Assembly: GCF_003668575.1 (NCBI RefSeq)
Contig: NZ_RCVZ01000010.1
Location: 18,279 to 82,278, forward strand
Length of the DNA stretch: 64,000 bases
Source: Falsibacillus albus
Lineage (GTDB): Bacteria; Bacillota; Bacilli; Bacillales; DSM-25281
Direction: 5' to 3'
The position numbers and the translations under genes are program-made. This document shows, in pieces, positions 54,399 through 63,975 of this stretch (position 1 is its first letter; each line of letters begins with the position of its first letter). Under the pieces are notes generated by a model, which saw nothing but the letters and a program-made list of their open reading frames with translations, did no database searches and had not been told where the DNA came from.

Positions 54399-54872
54399 TC
54401 AATGGTCCCCATCTATTCTCCCCAACAAATGATGTGGATTCGTTTCCCATGTTTCATACGGAATGAAATGTTCAGCTTTCATGGCATCGAGGGTTCTGGA
54501 TTTCATATGCGGCCGGGTAATATATTCATCAATATTCTCCGAGTTCAGTTTAGTGAAACGCGCTTGCCTGATTTCTTCCGCTTGCAGTGTCAGTTCCCCA
54601 CCAATCAATTTTGCCCTGAATACAACCGATAAGATTTGCTTTGTCGCATGATAATAAACACCGGTAATGCCGATTGGTGTTATGATGAAACCTGTTTCTT
54701 CAAAAACTTCACGGCAGACGGCTATGTCCAATGGTTCCCCCAGTTCAACCTGTCCTCCTGGAGGCTCCCAAGTATCTAATCGATTATGTGTTTTTACCAA
54801 CAGCGTTTCTCCTATTTTATTCAGTACGAAAGCAGAAACGGCAACGATGTGCTTCGGGGTTTCCTTTATCAT
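54399..54872 (-). CDS. Nudix hydrolase
   Basis: The 157-residue protein has a full Nudix box (Gly40, Glu46, REVFEETGF 54-62) and the usual first strand (VAVSAFVLNKIGETLLVKT). AAGGAGGG precedes ATG 54872. It is transcribed separately from the permease unit, which starts 120 bases downstream. Substrate unknown. Confidence 0.9.
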   Translation of the reverse strand: MIKETPKHIVAVSAFVLNKIGETLLVKTHNRLDTWEPPGGQVELGEPLDIAVCREVFEETGFIITPIGITGVYYHATKQILSVVFRAKLIGGELTLQAEEIRQARFTKLNSENIDEYITRPHMKSRTLDAMKAEHFIPYETWETNPHHLLGRIDGDH

Positions 54873-55021
54873 GACAAGTCCCTCCTTAAATTGGATGTTT
54901 TCTACCTATTCGTTAAAAGGAGCCATACACCTGCAAAATTGAGTAATGAATAAAGGAAAATTTTTCTTTACTTTTAAAAGTAATATAAATTACTATATAA
55001 ATATAAAAGGAGGTTGAGAAC

Positions 55022-56695
55022 ATGAATCAATTAAGAACAATTTTTGATAGTTTGACCTATGAGCATGACTATCACAAACTAATTGAGGAATTTGATAATG
55101 CTGCGACATTTGATCAACAGAATGGCGTATTCATGAAATTGAATGATCTCCGGTTCTCCTTCGAAACTGCACTCAATTATGCAAGGCTTCAGCACTTTCG
55201 AAATATGCAAGATGAATATTACAGCAGCGAATACCAAAAATTCAGCCAATTCGAGACCACTTATTCAAAGCTCACAGGCGTATTTTACCGATCTTTATTA
55301 AAGGCAAAGTTCAGAGATGAACTCGAAAACCTTTATGGAAAACAGCTGTTCAGCTTGGCAAAAATCAAACAAAATTCTTATTCGGAAGACATTGAAGAAG
55401 AGCTTCAGAAAGAAAACCGGCTCATTGCCGACTATCAATCCTTGCTTGGCAAATCGGTCATTCAGTATGATAATCAAACGTTTAGCCTATCCTCTATCAC
55501 ACCTTACTTATCATCTTCTGATCGAAACACACGTAGAAAAGCTCACCTTGCGAAGACAGCATTTTTCATGGAACATGAGAATGAATTGGACGATATTCTA
55601 GATGAACTCGTCATCACTAGGAATCAGATTGCCGAAAAGTTGGGCATGACCTCCTTTATTCAGCTCGGCTACAATCGAATGAATCGAACGGGCCACACGC
55701 CTGAAGACCTCAAGCAATATCGAAAACAAGTTGCGCGCCATGGTATCCCTTTTGTTGCAAAGCTGCGAGACAAACAAGCGAAAAGAATCGGGGTATCCAA
55801 ATTGAAATATTTCGATGAAAACTGCTTATTCCCTGAAGGGGCACCAGCGCCAAAAGGGTCGCACAAGGATATCTTATCCACCTTTAAGATGATGTTTGAT
55901 GAACTTGGCCCTGAAACGAAGGATTTTTTCCATGAACTAACATCTAAAAACAATATGGATCTTGCCTTTCGCGAAGGAAAATGGGGTGGAAATTTCGCCA
56001 CATTTGTTGGAGAAGACAAATCGCCTTTCCTCTTCACCAACTTTCATGGCATATCGAATGATATCCGCGTCTTCACTCATGAAGCCGGCCATGCCTTCCA
56101 ATTTTTTATGTCCAGGCATTGGAACATCCCGGAATATCTCCTTCCATATGATTCAGCGGAAGTCTTCTCGTTTGCTATGGAACGGATTGCTTGGCCATGG
56201 ATGAATCAATTTTTCGGAGAGGAAACGGAGAAATATCAATTGGCACACCTTACTACAGCTTTCACTTATATGCCACTTGCAAGTGCCGTTGATGAATTCG
56301 AACATTTTTTGTATGAACAACCTCAAGTTTCAACCTCAGACCGTAAAAAGATGTGGCGTGATTTGGAGCAGAAGTATATGCCTGAACGGGACTATGATGG
56401 TAATGAATTTTTGAAAAGCGGTACGGGATTCTATGAGATTGCCCATCTCTTTACGACGCCGTTTTATTTCATGGATTATGATCTTGCGCATTACTGTTCT
56501 GTGCAGATATGGGCACTCCATCAAAAAAATCCATCCAAAGCCTGGAAAACATATTTGAATATGTGCAGAATTGGAGGAAGCCAGCCCTTCCATGAATTAA
56601 TCAAGAACGCTGGTTTGTTATCGCCTTTTGAAGAAAACAGCGTAAAAGTGTTATTAAGTGATGTGGAGGAATGGATAGAAACTGCAGGTGACTAA
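55022..56695 (+). CDS. M3 family oligoendopeptidase
   Basis: The 557-residue cytoplasmic metallopeptidase has the zinc site HEAGH at 353-357 and a downstream Glu in DSAEVFSFAMER (about 377-388) that is the third ligand region. Length and helical pattern fit PepF/oligoendopeptidase F relatives, which cut short peptides. AAAGGAGG precedes ATG 55022. The last 95 bases overlap the end of the convergent MFS gene. An inverted-repeat rich AT region (54965-55000) precedes the start. Confidence 0.9.
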   Translation: MNQLRTIFDSLTYEHDYHKLIEEFDNAATFDQQNGVFMKLNDLRFSFETALNYARLQHFRNMQDEYYSSEYQKFSQFETTYSKLTGVFYRSLLKAKFRDELENLYGKQLFSLAKIKQNSYSEDIEEELQKENRLIADYQSLLGKSVIQYDNQTFSLSSITPYLSSSDRNTRRKAHLAKTAFFMEHENELDDILDELVITRNQIAEKLGMTSFIQLGYNRMNRTGHTPEDLKQYRKQVARHGIPFVAKLRDKQAKRIGVSKLKYFDENCLFPEGAPAPKGSHKDILSTFKMMFDELGPETKDFFHELTSKNNMDLAFREGKWGGNFATFVGEDKSPFLFTNFHGISNDIRVFTHEAGHAFQFFMSRHWNIPEYLLPYDSAEVFSFAMERIAWPWMNQFFGEETEKYQLAHLTTAFTYMPLASAVDEFEHFLYEQPQVSTSDRKKMWRDLEQKYMPERDYDGNEFLKSGTGFYEIAHLFTTPFYFMDYDLAHYCSVQIWALHQKNPSKAWKTYLNMCRIGGSQPFHELIKNAGLLSPFEENSVKVLLSDVEEWIETAGD

Positions 56696-58031
56696 GTAAA
56701 AAGGAAGGAGGATTCTCATGCCACCTCCTTCCTTTTTTGGTCGTTCTCATAACACTTACAGAATTTCCTTTAACCAGTTTCCTTACTTTCAATCTATTGT
56801 CTTTTCTAATCACTGGATTTAAAATCATCAGAAGAACGACTGCACCACCGAAAATGGCGATGCCCAGAAATAAATGATGGATGCTGAAGTGGACAAGCAA
56901 TGTACCGGTAAGCAACAGTGAAACGGGTTTGCTTGACTCAAGCAGCACTCTCATTGTACTTTGTGATCTTCCCAACAGCTCCCTTGGCACCTTCACCAAG
57001 AATAGGGATTGCAATGCGATGCTTGCCAATGGGCTTCCTATCCCTGCAAGAGCAATTAAAATCAACACTTCAACAAAGTTATCACAAAAAGCTAAAATAC
57101 CAAATGCTCCAAGCATTAAACAAAGCCCAGTTATCATAGGTACAATTTTTCTGAACTTGCTAAAAAGATTAATTGTAATCGATCCAATAAAAATGCCGAT
57201 AAAAAACGCGATCTCAACCATGGCCAATTGGGAGGCATTATCCACAAATAACGGGAATATTACTGCGACCGGTGCGAGCATAAAGTTGATCAGAATTAAA
57301 TAAATGATCATCCCCCGTATAATAGGGACGGTAATGATGGTTTTTAGTCCGGTCTTTAAATCATGGCTAAAGCTTTTCTTGTTTAATTTATTTGATGGCT
57401 TTTCCACTAAGCTTTTCTCTTTTATGAATAAAATAAAAAAGAAAGACACAAAAAATGAAAAGGCATTGAATAGAAAGGCGGTTGGGACACTAAATACGAG
57501 CAACACACCTGCCAATGCAGGCGACGCCAGCCCCACCACTGTTTGAATAGTAGACGAAAGGCTTTGAGCCCTTGTCATTAAATGGTCGGGTACAATGGTT
57601 CTGATGGCAACTGATTTAGCAGGCGAGAAAAAAGCATCGAACGATGATGCAACCGCTGCGGCAGCGATGAGCATCCATGGAAGAAGCATATTCAGCCAAA
57701 AAAGAATCACAATAGCCAATACCACAAGACCGCGAAAAATATCTGCCATCATCATGAACCTTTTTTGATTTCCTCGATCTACAAGCACACCTGCAAAAAT
57801 ACCAAAGATAATGGTTGGTATCACTTCCGCTGTCAACACAAGTGACATGAACAAAGCAGAACCAGACAATAATTTCATTGCCCAGATGAGGGATAAGGCA
57901 TAGACGCCATCTCCCAAAGTGGATACAAATTGACCGGCAATGAGCAATCGGTAATGTTTGATCGCAATCAAATTTTTAAAGCTGTCTTTATTTTCTTCAT
58001 TCACTTCCGCTTGCACTGTTGCTTCAGTCAT
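56601..58031 (-). CDS. MFS transporter, drug-efflux type, with run-on C-terminus
   Basis: The 476-residue frame encodes about 12 membrane helices up to residue 420 or so, of the MFS branch related to macrolide and enterobactin exporters (DHA3 style: RLLIAGQFVSTLGDGVYALSL at the start). ATG 58031 follows AGGGG. After the last helix the frame runs through the terminator hairpin at 56698-56737 and ends inside the M3 peptidase gene. The final 50 residues (RRWHENPPSFLLSH onward) look non-protein-like, so the natural stop has probably been lost by a frameshift. Confidence 0.8.
   Translation of the reverse strand: MTEATVQAEVNEENKDSFKNLIAIKHYRLLIAGQFVSTLGDGVYALSLIWAMKLLSGSALFMSLVLTAEVIPTIIFGIFAGVLVDRGNQKRFMMMADIFRGLVVLAIVILFWLNMLLPWMLIAAAAVASSFDAFFSPAKSVAIRTIVPDHLMTRAQSLSSTIQTVVGLASPALAGVLLVFSVPTAFLFNAFSFFVSFFFILFIKEKSLVEKPSNKLNKKSFSHDLKTGLKTIITVPIIRGMIIYLILINFMLAPVAVIFPLFVDNASQLAMVEIAFFIGIFIGSITINLFSKFRKIVPMITGLCLMLGAFGILAFCDNFVEVLILIALAGIGSPLASIALQSLFLVKVPRELLGRSQSTMRVLLESSKPVSLLLTGTLLVHFSIHHLFLGIAIFGGAVVLLMILNPVIRKDNRLKVRKLVKGNSVSVMRTTKKGRRWHENPPSFLLSHLQFLSIPPHHLITLLRCFLQKAITNQRS
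56698..56737. terminator. bidirectional intrinsic terminator
   Basis: A perfect 14-bp stem (56698-56711 with 56724-56737) with a 12-base loop lies just after the M3 peptidase stop. A/T tracts flank it on both sides, so it works both ways. Confidence 0.9.
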
Positions 58032-58153
58032 AATTTACCCCTATCATCATATTTTATAGAAAATTTAAAATTATCATTACATAAAATACTACAATTAAAT
58101 AAATTTACAGTAAAGGAATTTTTATACATTTTTGGCTGAGGATATTTGATATT

Positions 58154-58179
58154 AAAAAAACTCAGGGGAAAACCCTGAG
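58154..58179 (-). terminator. intrinsic terminator of the marR-ABC operon
   Basis: A 7-bp stem CTCAGGG/CCCTGAG with a 5-base loop is followed on the minus strand by seven T. It begins 29 bases after the stop of the last exporter gene. Confidence 0.85.
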
Positions 58180-58208
58180 CTGTCAATCTATATCTCAATG
58201 AACCAAGT

Positions 58209-60068
58209 CTAACCGACTGCCTTTTCGGAAAATTGACTGTTGTAAAGATCTGCATAAAATCCATTTTGATCCAATAATTCATCGTGTGTCCCCTGCTCGA
58301 TCACGGCCCCCTGGTCCATGACAAGGATAAGGTCAGCGTCCTTGATAGTGGAAAGCCTGTGTGCGATGACAAAACTAGTTCTTCCTTCCATCAAACGGTT
58401 CATCGCCTTCTGGATAAAGATTTCCGTACGCGTATCGACACTTGATGTGGCTTCATCAAGAATCATAATCGGTGGATCGGCTAAGATGGCCCTGGCAATG
58501 GTCAAAAGCTGCTTCTGGCCTTGTGAGATATTCGAAGCTTCCTCGTTGAGGACAGTCTCATAGCCATCTGGCAGCGTCCGGATAAAATGATCGGCATGTG
58601 CGGTACGCGCCGCATCCGTGACTTCTTCATCGGCAGCCCCGGTTTTCCCATATGCTAAATTCTCTCTGATGGTTCCGTTGAATAACCATGTATCCTGAAG
58701 GACCATCCCGAAATTTTTTCGAAGATCTTCCCTGGACATTTCACGCGTATCAAATCCGTCGATAAGGATCCTACCACCTCTCAACTCATAGAAACGCATC
58801 AGTAGATTGATGAGCGTCGTTTTCCCTGCGCCTGTCGGGCCGACAATGGCCACGGTCTGCCCTGGCTTCACATGGATATTCATATCGTTGATCAATAATT
58901 CTTCTCCATAGCCAAAATCCACATGTTCGAAGTCGACTGCTCCTTTTGCTCTTGTAACACTCACTTCGGTCACATCTTTCACTTCTTCCTCTTCATCAAG
59001 CAGCTCAAAGACGCGTTCCGCTGCGGCTACCGTCGATTGGATGATGTTAGCGATATTGGCAGTCTGTGTGATCGGCTGCGTGAATTGTCGTGTATATGTG
59101 ATGAAGGCTTGGATGTCACCGATGGATATTGCACGTTTTGTAACGAGTATCCCTCCGACGACACTGATCAGCACATAGCTGATATTTCCGATGAACATCA
59201 TCATCGGCATGATGATTCCTGATATGAATTGCGCCTTGCTTCCTGCTTCATATAATTCTTCATTCACCCTATCAAACTCGGCACCGGCTTTTTTCTCATG
59301 TCCGAACGCCTTCACGACTTGATGTCCCGTATACATTTCCTCAATATGTCCATTCAATTGGCCAAGCGTCCGCTGCTGGTCGGCAAAATGCTTTTGCGAG
59401 CGTTTTAATATCGGGCGGATGCCGAACATGGATAGCGGCAGACTTACTATCGAAATGAGCGTCAAAAGCGGACTGATTGTCAGCATCATAATGATGATCC
59501 CGATGATGGTGACAATCGATGTGATGAATTGGGTCAAACTTTGCTGCAAAGTTGTTCCAATCGTATCGATATCATTGGACATTCGGCTAAGTGTATCTCC
59601 GTGGGAATGTCCGTCAAAGTATTTCAGCAGGAGCTTCTCGAGCTTCTTATTGACATCTTCCCTTAGATCATACACTGTTCGTTGAGCGACAGTTGACATT
59701 AAATATTGTTGGACATACGTAAACAAACTACTCAAAACATACAATCCTGCAAGGGTTAGTAGGATTCTTCCGATGCCTGCAAAGTCAATTCCCGCACCAG
59801 GCACCCCCATGAATTTCCCGTAGGCTCCTTCGAATAATTTCGTAATCGCCGTGCCCATGATTTTTGGACCTGCAATCATAAACACGGTGCTCAGGATGGC
59901 TGCGGCAAAAACAGCGATCAATCGACTCTGGCGAGGTTTTAAGTACATCAAAAGTCTCTTTAAGGTACCTTTAAAGTCCTTCGCCTTCTGCCCCATCATC
60001 ATCATGTTGCCGCCGCCGGGACCATGTCCCATCTGCATACCCCTTTGAGGTCTTCTTTGATTACTCAT
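58209..60068 (-). CDS. ABC exporter half-transporter (YfiC/BmrD-like)
   Basis: The 619-residue half-transporter has a Met/Gly-rich N-terminus (1-28), six membrane helices (about 48-330) and an ABC domain. Walker A is GPTGAGKTT and the catalytic Glu is present (MILDEATSSVD), but the signature is NISQGQKQ rather than LSGGQ. It overlaps the upstream gene by 4 bases (ATGA). Together with that gene it forms a heterodimeric multidrug exporter of the BmrCD/LmrCD type. ATG 60068 follows a GAGGAAAT box. Confidence 0.9.
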   Translation of the reverse strand: MSNQRRPQRGMQMGHGPGGGNMMMMGQKAKDFKGTLKRLLMYLKPRQSRLIAVFAAAILSTVFMIAGPKIMGTAITKLFEGAYGKFMGVPGAGIDFAGIGRILLTLAGLYVLSSLFTYVQQYLMSTVAQRTVYDLREDVNKKLEKLLLKYFDGHSHGDTLSRMSNDIDTIGTTLQQSLTQFITSIVTIIGIIIMMLTISPLLTLISIVSLPLSMFGIRPILKRSQKHFADQQRTLGQLNGHIEEMYTGHQVVKAFGHEKKAGAEFDRVNEELYEAGSKAQFISGIIMPMMMFIGNISYVLISVVGGILVTKRAISIGDIQAFITYTRQFTQPITQTANIANIIQSTVAAAERVFELLDEEEEVKDVTEVSVTRAKGAVDFEHVDFGYGEELLINDMNIHVKPGQTVAIVGPTGAGKTTLINLLMRFYELRGGRILIDGFDTREMSREDLRKNFGMVLQDTWLFNGTIRENLAYGKTGAADEEVTDAARTAHADHFIRTLPDGYETVLNEEASNISQGQKQLLTIARAILADPPIMILDEATSSVDTRTEIFIQKAMNRLMEGRTSFVIAHRLSTIKDADLILVMDQGAVIEQGTHDELLDQNGFYADLYNSQFSEKAVG

Positions 60069-61789
60069 GCGATTTCCTCCTCTGACAGCTGCGATTCAAC
60101 AATCTCGCGATATACGGCATTGTTTTCCAATAATTCCTTATGCGTCCCGATGCCTGCAACTTCCCCTTGTTCAAGCACAATGATGCGATCTGCATCAACA
60201 ACGGTACTTACACGCTGAGCTACAATCAGCACCGTTGCCTCCTTTGTTTCCTCCTGTAATGCGGCACGGAGCTTAGCATCCGTTTTATAATCCAATGCTG
60301 AAAAGCTGTCGTCAAAGATGTAAAGATCGGGCTTGCGGACAAGCGCACGCGCGATTGACAATCGCTGCTTTTGTCCCCCGGATAAATTGCTTCCTCCCTG
60401 CTCGATCTCGGATTCATAGCCATCCTTCATGCGGTTGATGAATTCTTCCGCCTGCGCGATGCTTGCTGCCTGTTCGATTTCCGCATGAGAGGCATTTTCC
60501 TTTCCAAAGCGAATGTTATCTGCGATTGTCCCTGTGAAAAGCAGTGCCTTTTGCGGGACAAAGCCGATTCTTGAACGAAGATCATCCTGCGAAGCATCCC
60601 GAATGTCGACCCCATTTACAAGAATAGATCCACTTGATATGTCGTAGAATCGTGGAATCAAATTAACGAGGGTCGATTTCCCTGATCCCGTCCCTCCAAT
60701 GATCGCTGTTACTTCACCAGGATTTGCTGAGAAGCTGATATCGGTCAGCGCAGGCGCCTCTGCACCCGGATAGCTGAAGGTGACATGGTCGAACTGCAGC
60801 GTCCCCTTCTCTTGATCTGCTTCCATAGTACCTTCATCAAAAAAGGAGGGCTTCATATCCATTACTTCATTGATGCGTTTTGCCGAAACAGCCGCGCGCG
60901 GCACCATGACAAACATCATCGATGCCATCACAAGTGCGAACATGATTTGCATCACGTATTGAATGAACGCCATCAGATCACCTATCTGCATGCCGCCATT
61001 GTCAATGCGGATACCTCCGAACCAAATGACCGCAACGACTGTCAAATTCATGACAAGCATCATGATCGGCATCATGAATGCCATGATTTTATTTACCTTT
61101 ATTGAAACATCCGTCAATTTTTCATTTGCCTTTTGAAGCCGTTTCTTCTCTTCCTCTTCCCGGTTGAAGGCACGGATGACCCTTACCCCTGTCAAATTCT
61201 CCCGAAGGACGAGATTGAGTTTATCCAATCGTTTTTGCACCGTTTGAAAGAGTGGAATTCCTTTGTACAGAATCAATAGAATTGATCCGATCAGAACCGG
61301 CATAGTGACGACGATGACAAGAGAAAGCTTTGCATCCTTCGAAACGGCCATGATGATCCCGCCTATCAGCATGATCGGGGCGCTGACTACCATCCTCAGC
61401 ATCATGATCACCACCTGCTGCACTTGGGTGATATCGTTCGTCGTCCTTGTAATCAATGAAGCAGTACCGACTTCATCAAATTCCTGCAAGGTGAATTTTT
61501 CCACATGATAGAACACTTTGCGGCGGACATCACGCCCCAACCCCATTGCTGATTTGGAAGAATAATAGCTGGCAACGATCGAAGCCAATCCGCCTATTGC
61601 GGAAACGAGCAGCATCCAGCCGCCTATTTTCCATATGTATGGTGTATTTCCTTTCACAACACCATTATCGATGATGTCTGACATCAACGTCGGTAAATAC
61701 AGCGTAGACATTGATTGGATAAAGATGAATACCAAAACGGCAGTGACACTCCATTTGTAGACTGATAAATTTTTCAATAACTTAATCAT
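60065..61789 (-). CDS. ABC exporter half-transporter with degenerate ATP site (YfiB/BmrC-like)
   Basis: The 574-residue half-transporter has six membrane helices (about 16-290), Walker A GGTGSGKST, a full signature LSGGQKQRLS and Walker B IFDDSFSALD in which the catalytic Glu is Asp. Heterodimeric exporters typically pair one such degenerate subunit with one canonical one. This fits the partner encoded next. The start overlaps the marR stop by 8 bases. The drug range is unknown. Confidence 0.9.
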   Translation of the reverse strand: MIKLLKNLSVYKWSVTAVLVFIFIQSMSTLYLPTLMSDIIDNGVVKGNTPYIWKIGGWMLLVSAIGGLASIVASYYSSKSAMGLGRDVRRKVFYHVEKFTLQEFDEVGTASLITRTTNDITQVQQVVIMMLRMVVSAPIMLIGGIIMAVSKDAKLSLVIVVTMPVLIGSILLILYKGIPLFQTVQKRLDKLNLVLRENLTGVRVIRAFNREEEEKKRLQKANEKLTDVSIKVNKIMAFMMPIMMLVMNLTVVAVIWFGGIRIDNGGMQIGDLMAFIQYVMQIMFALVMASMMFVMVPRAAVSAKRINEVMDMKPSFFDEGTMEADQEKGTLQFDHVTFSYPGAEAPALTDISFSANPGEVTAIIGGTGSGKSTLVNLIPRFYDISSGSILVNGVDIRDASQDDLRSRIGFVPQKALLFTGTIADNIRFGKENASHAEIEQAASIAQAEEFINRMKDGYESEIEQGGSNLSGGQKQRLSIARALVRKPDLYIFDDSFSALDYKTDAKLRAALQEETKEATVLIVAQRVSTVVDADRIIVLEQGEVAGIGTHKELLENNAVYREIVESQLSEEEIA

Positions 61790-62267
61790 TCGCCTGATCC
61801 CCTTGTTCTTTCAATTGAGATTCCATGAAATCAATGATTTTCATATGTGAATTCAGCAGTTGTTCAAATTCTATATCCGTAAAGACTGTCATCGCAGATT
61901 CAAATATGTCATGGACGCTTCCTTCCTGCTGATGGATCGTCTTAAAGAAGTTTTCTCCCATTTCACTAAGAGACAATTGCACTTCCCTGCGATTTTCTTC
62001 CATTTGCTGCCGGTGAAGCCATCCACCCTGTACCAGGCCCTCAACGGCTTGGCTTAATGTACTTTTTGGAAGAAATGTTTTTTCCCTTAAGGCTTTCTGA
62101 GAGATGACTTTTAATGGGGCGATCGTCATTAAAATGGAATATTGCGGAACGGATAATCCATTTTCCACTGCTGTCTTCTGAACGATGTGCATCAAATTTT
62201 TCTGGACCCGCCAAAATGAACGAAGCAGTTTGACCGATCGTTTGATTGTCGGATTTTCCTTTTGCAT
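61782..62267 (-). CDS. MarR-family transcriptional regulator
   Basis: The 161-residue protein has a winged helix (LPKSTLSQAVEGLVQGGWLHRQQMEENRREVQLSLSEMGE split over 60-105) and long dimerisation helices at both ends. It is the first gene of the marR-ABC-ABC operon. Two identical GAAC-G-GTTC sites lie between its promoter and start, so it probably represses its own operon and releases on ligand binding. ATG 62267 follows GGAGGAGGG. Confidence 0.9.
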   Translation of the reverse strand: MQKENPTIKRSVKLLRSFWRVQKNLMHIVQKTAVENGLSVPQYSILMTIAPLKVISQKALREKTFLPKSTLSQAVEGLVQGGWLHRQQMEENRREVQLSLSEMGENFFKTIHQQEGSVHDIFESAMTVFTDIEFEQLLNSHMKIIDFMESQLKEQGDQAND

Positions 62268-62290
62268 GAATTTTTCCCTCCTCCAAAACA

Positions 62291-62315
62291 GAACGGTTCG
62301 TAATGGAACGGTTCG
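62291..62315 (-). promoter_or_regulatory. tandem MarR operators
   Basis: The decamer GAACGGTTCG occurs twice (62291-62300 and 62306-62315), 15 bases apart. Each contains the odd palindrome GAAC-G-GTTC. They lie just downstream of the inferred transcription start, where bound repressor would block elongation. Confidence 0.75.
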
Positions 62316-62330
62316 ATAATGATTGATTCC

Positions 62331-62359
62331 AATTTACACCTTTCCCATTCGCCAGTCAA
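62331..62359 (-). promoter_or_regulatory. sigma-A promoter of the marR-ABC operon
   Basis: On the minus strand TTGACT (plus 62354-62359), 17 bases and TAAATT (plus 62331-62336) form a good promoter 64 bases before the marR start. Confidence 0.65.
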
Positions 62360-62520
62360 TGAAAAATCATCGACAATATTCTAGAGGAATAAGTAAATAA
62401 ATAGTGAAATTGGAATGTTCCTCAACCTGTTCCGATAATCACCAATGTATATCTTGAAATACTTATGCTACTTTAAAGAAGTGAACAAAAAGCATTTCCT
62501 AGTCGAAAGGTCAGACACCT

Positions 62521-63876
62521 ATGAAACCTGCAAAAAATTCAATAAACCAACTTTTAAATAGAAAACAAACAAAACAAATATATATCCCCATCATTACAAA
62601 GTTTTTTATCAGCCACGCATTCGCTTTTTTATGGATGTGCCTTTCCATCTATTTGTCCATGCCATGGCTAAAGAACTTTTCAGCTGTTGTATCTTTCCCC
62701 TTGGCTTTTCTTATTATCGGAGGAATTTCCTATATCCCCGGTTATATGAATGCTTTTTTGGTCATCAGCCTTATCTTGGATAGACAGCCGGTGTTTAAAG
62801 AAGAATCTCCTGATGATGGAATTACCATTTTGATCGCCGCACACAATGAAGAGGGAAAAATTTATCAAACCTTGAATTATCTCAATCAGCAAGACTATGA
62901 AGGCCCCATTCATGTCTTTGTCATCGATAACGCTTCAACCGATCGTACAATACAAGAAGTGCTTCGGGCTAAAAGGCAGCTCTCACTTGAGATGGAACTG
63001 CTACATGAGGAAAAAACCGGGAAATTCCATGCATTAAACCACGCATTATCATTCGTGAAGACGCAATATGTAGTGACCATTGATGCAGATACCCTCCTCC
63101 ATCCTTCTTCATTACGTTATTTAGTTGCAAGAATGAAATCCAGTCCTGATGATGTATGTGCAGTAGCAGGATCAGTCCTTGCCAAGAACAGCAGAGAAAA
63201 TCTCTGGACCAAAATCCAGGAATGGGATTACTTTTTAGGCATTGCCTCCATTAAACGGCTGCAAGGTCTGTACCAAGGAACATTGGTTGCCCAAGGAGCA
63301 TACAGCCTGTATAAGACGGAAGCCATCCATTCAGTCGGCGGGTGGCCGGATGCCATTGGAGAGGACATCGTCCTGACTTGGCGCCTCCTTCAAAATAATT
63401 GGAAAGTATACTTTGAACCGCTTGCAGTCTCATTTACAGAGGTGCCAAGTACGTTTAAGCATTTCGTCCGCCAACGGGCAAGATGGGCAAGGGGGATGAT
63501 AGAAGGGCTATTGGATATTAGGCCATGGCACCAGCCACAGCCTTATGTCAAAAATTTGACTGGAATAAATCTGCTCATGCCTTATTTAGACATCACTTAT
63601 ACTTTTTGCTGGATCCCAGGTCTATTCCTCGCTTTTTTTGGCATCTATTGGATCGTTGGCCCGATGACATTGTTTGTCCTTCCGTTGACATTGATAAGTT
63701 ATTCGATTCTATATTTCTATCAAAAAAACTATGTCTTTAAGCCTCTTCACCTAAAAGTGAGAAAAAATTGGATTGGTTTTGCCTTGTTTGTCATCGGTTA
63801 TCAGATGATCATGTCGCCAGTTTCCGTATACGGTTATTTCCAAGAGGTATTCCGGCTTAACCGGAATTGGAAATAG
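62521..63876 (+). CDS. membrane family 2 glycosyltransferase
   Basis: The 451-residue protein has two N-terminal helices (about 28-47 and 55-85), a cytoplasmic GT2 domain (about 100-325) and three or four C-terminal helices. The active-site motifs are complete: DNASTD near 136-141, DAD (188-190), GED (280-282) and QRARW (318-322). Such processive-type enzymes build polysaccharides such as poly-N-acetylglucosamine, cellulose or hyaluronan, or glycosylate lipids; no partner genes are visible to decide. ATG 62521 follows a GAAAGG box. It is divergent from the marR operon. Confidence 0.9.
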   Translation: MKPAKNSINQLLNRKQTKQIYIPIITKFFISHAFAFLWMCLSIYLSMPWLKNFSAVVSFPLAFLIIGGISYIPGYMNAFLVISLILDRQPVFKEESPDDGITILIAAHNEEGKIYQTLNYLNQQDYEGPIHVFVIDNASTDRTIQEVLRAKRQLSLEMELLHEEKTGKFHALNHALSFVKTQYVVTIDADTLLHPSSLRYLVARMKSSPDDVCAVAGSVLAKNSRENLWTKIQEWDYFLGIASIKRLQGLYQGTLVAQGAYSLYKTEAIHSVGGWPDAIGEDIVLTWRLLQNNWKVYFEPLAVSFTEVPSTFKHFVRQRARWARGMIEGLLDIRPWHQPQPYVKNLTGINLLMPYLDITYTFCWIPGLFLAFFGIYWIVGPMTLFVLPLTLISYSILYFYQKNYVFKPLHLKVRKNWIGFALFVIGYQMIMSPVSVYGYFQEVFRLNRNWK

Positions 63877-63975
63877 TTGAGGCTGGGACAAAAGTGTTTT
63901 AATCGAAGAAAATCCCGAACTATAATTCGAAATCTTACCTTAGACTTCGGATTCGTTCGGGTTTTTCTTGTTAAG
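63877..63975 (+). repeat. Bacillus-type intergenic element ending in a terminator hairpin
   Basis: The stretch begins TGAGGCTGGGACAAAAG right after the glycosyltransferase stop, a start I recall from many Bacillus intergenic repeats. It contains the long stem 63906-63920 with 63955-63969 (one mismatch) and inner pairing, ending in TTTTTCTT. It probably terminates the glycosyltransferase transcript. Nothing else is visible to the window end. Confidence 0.55.
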
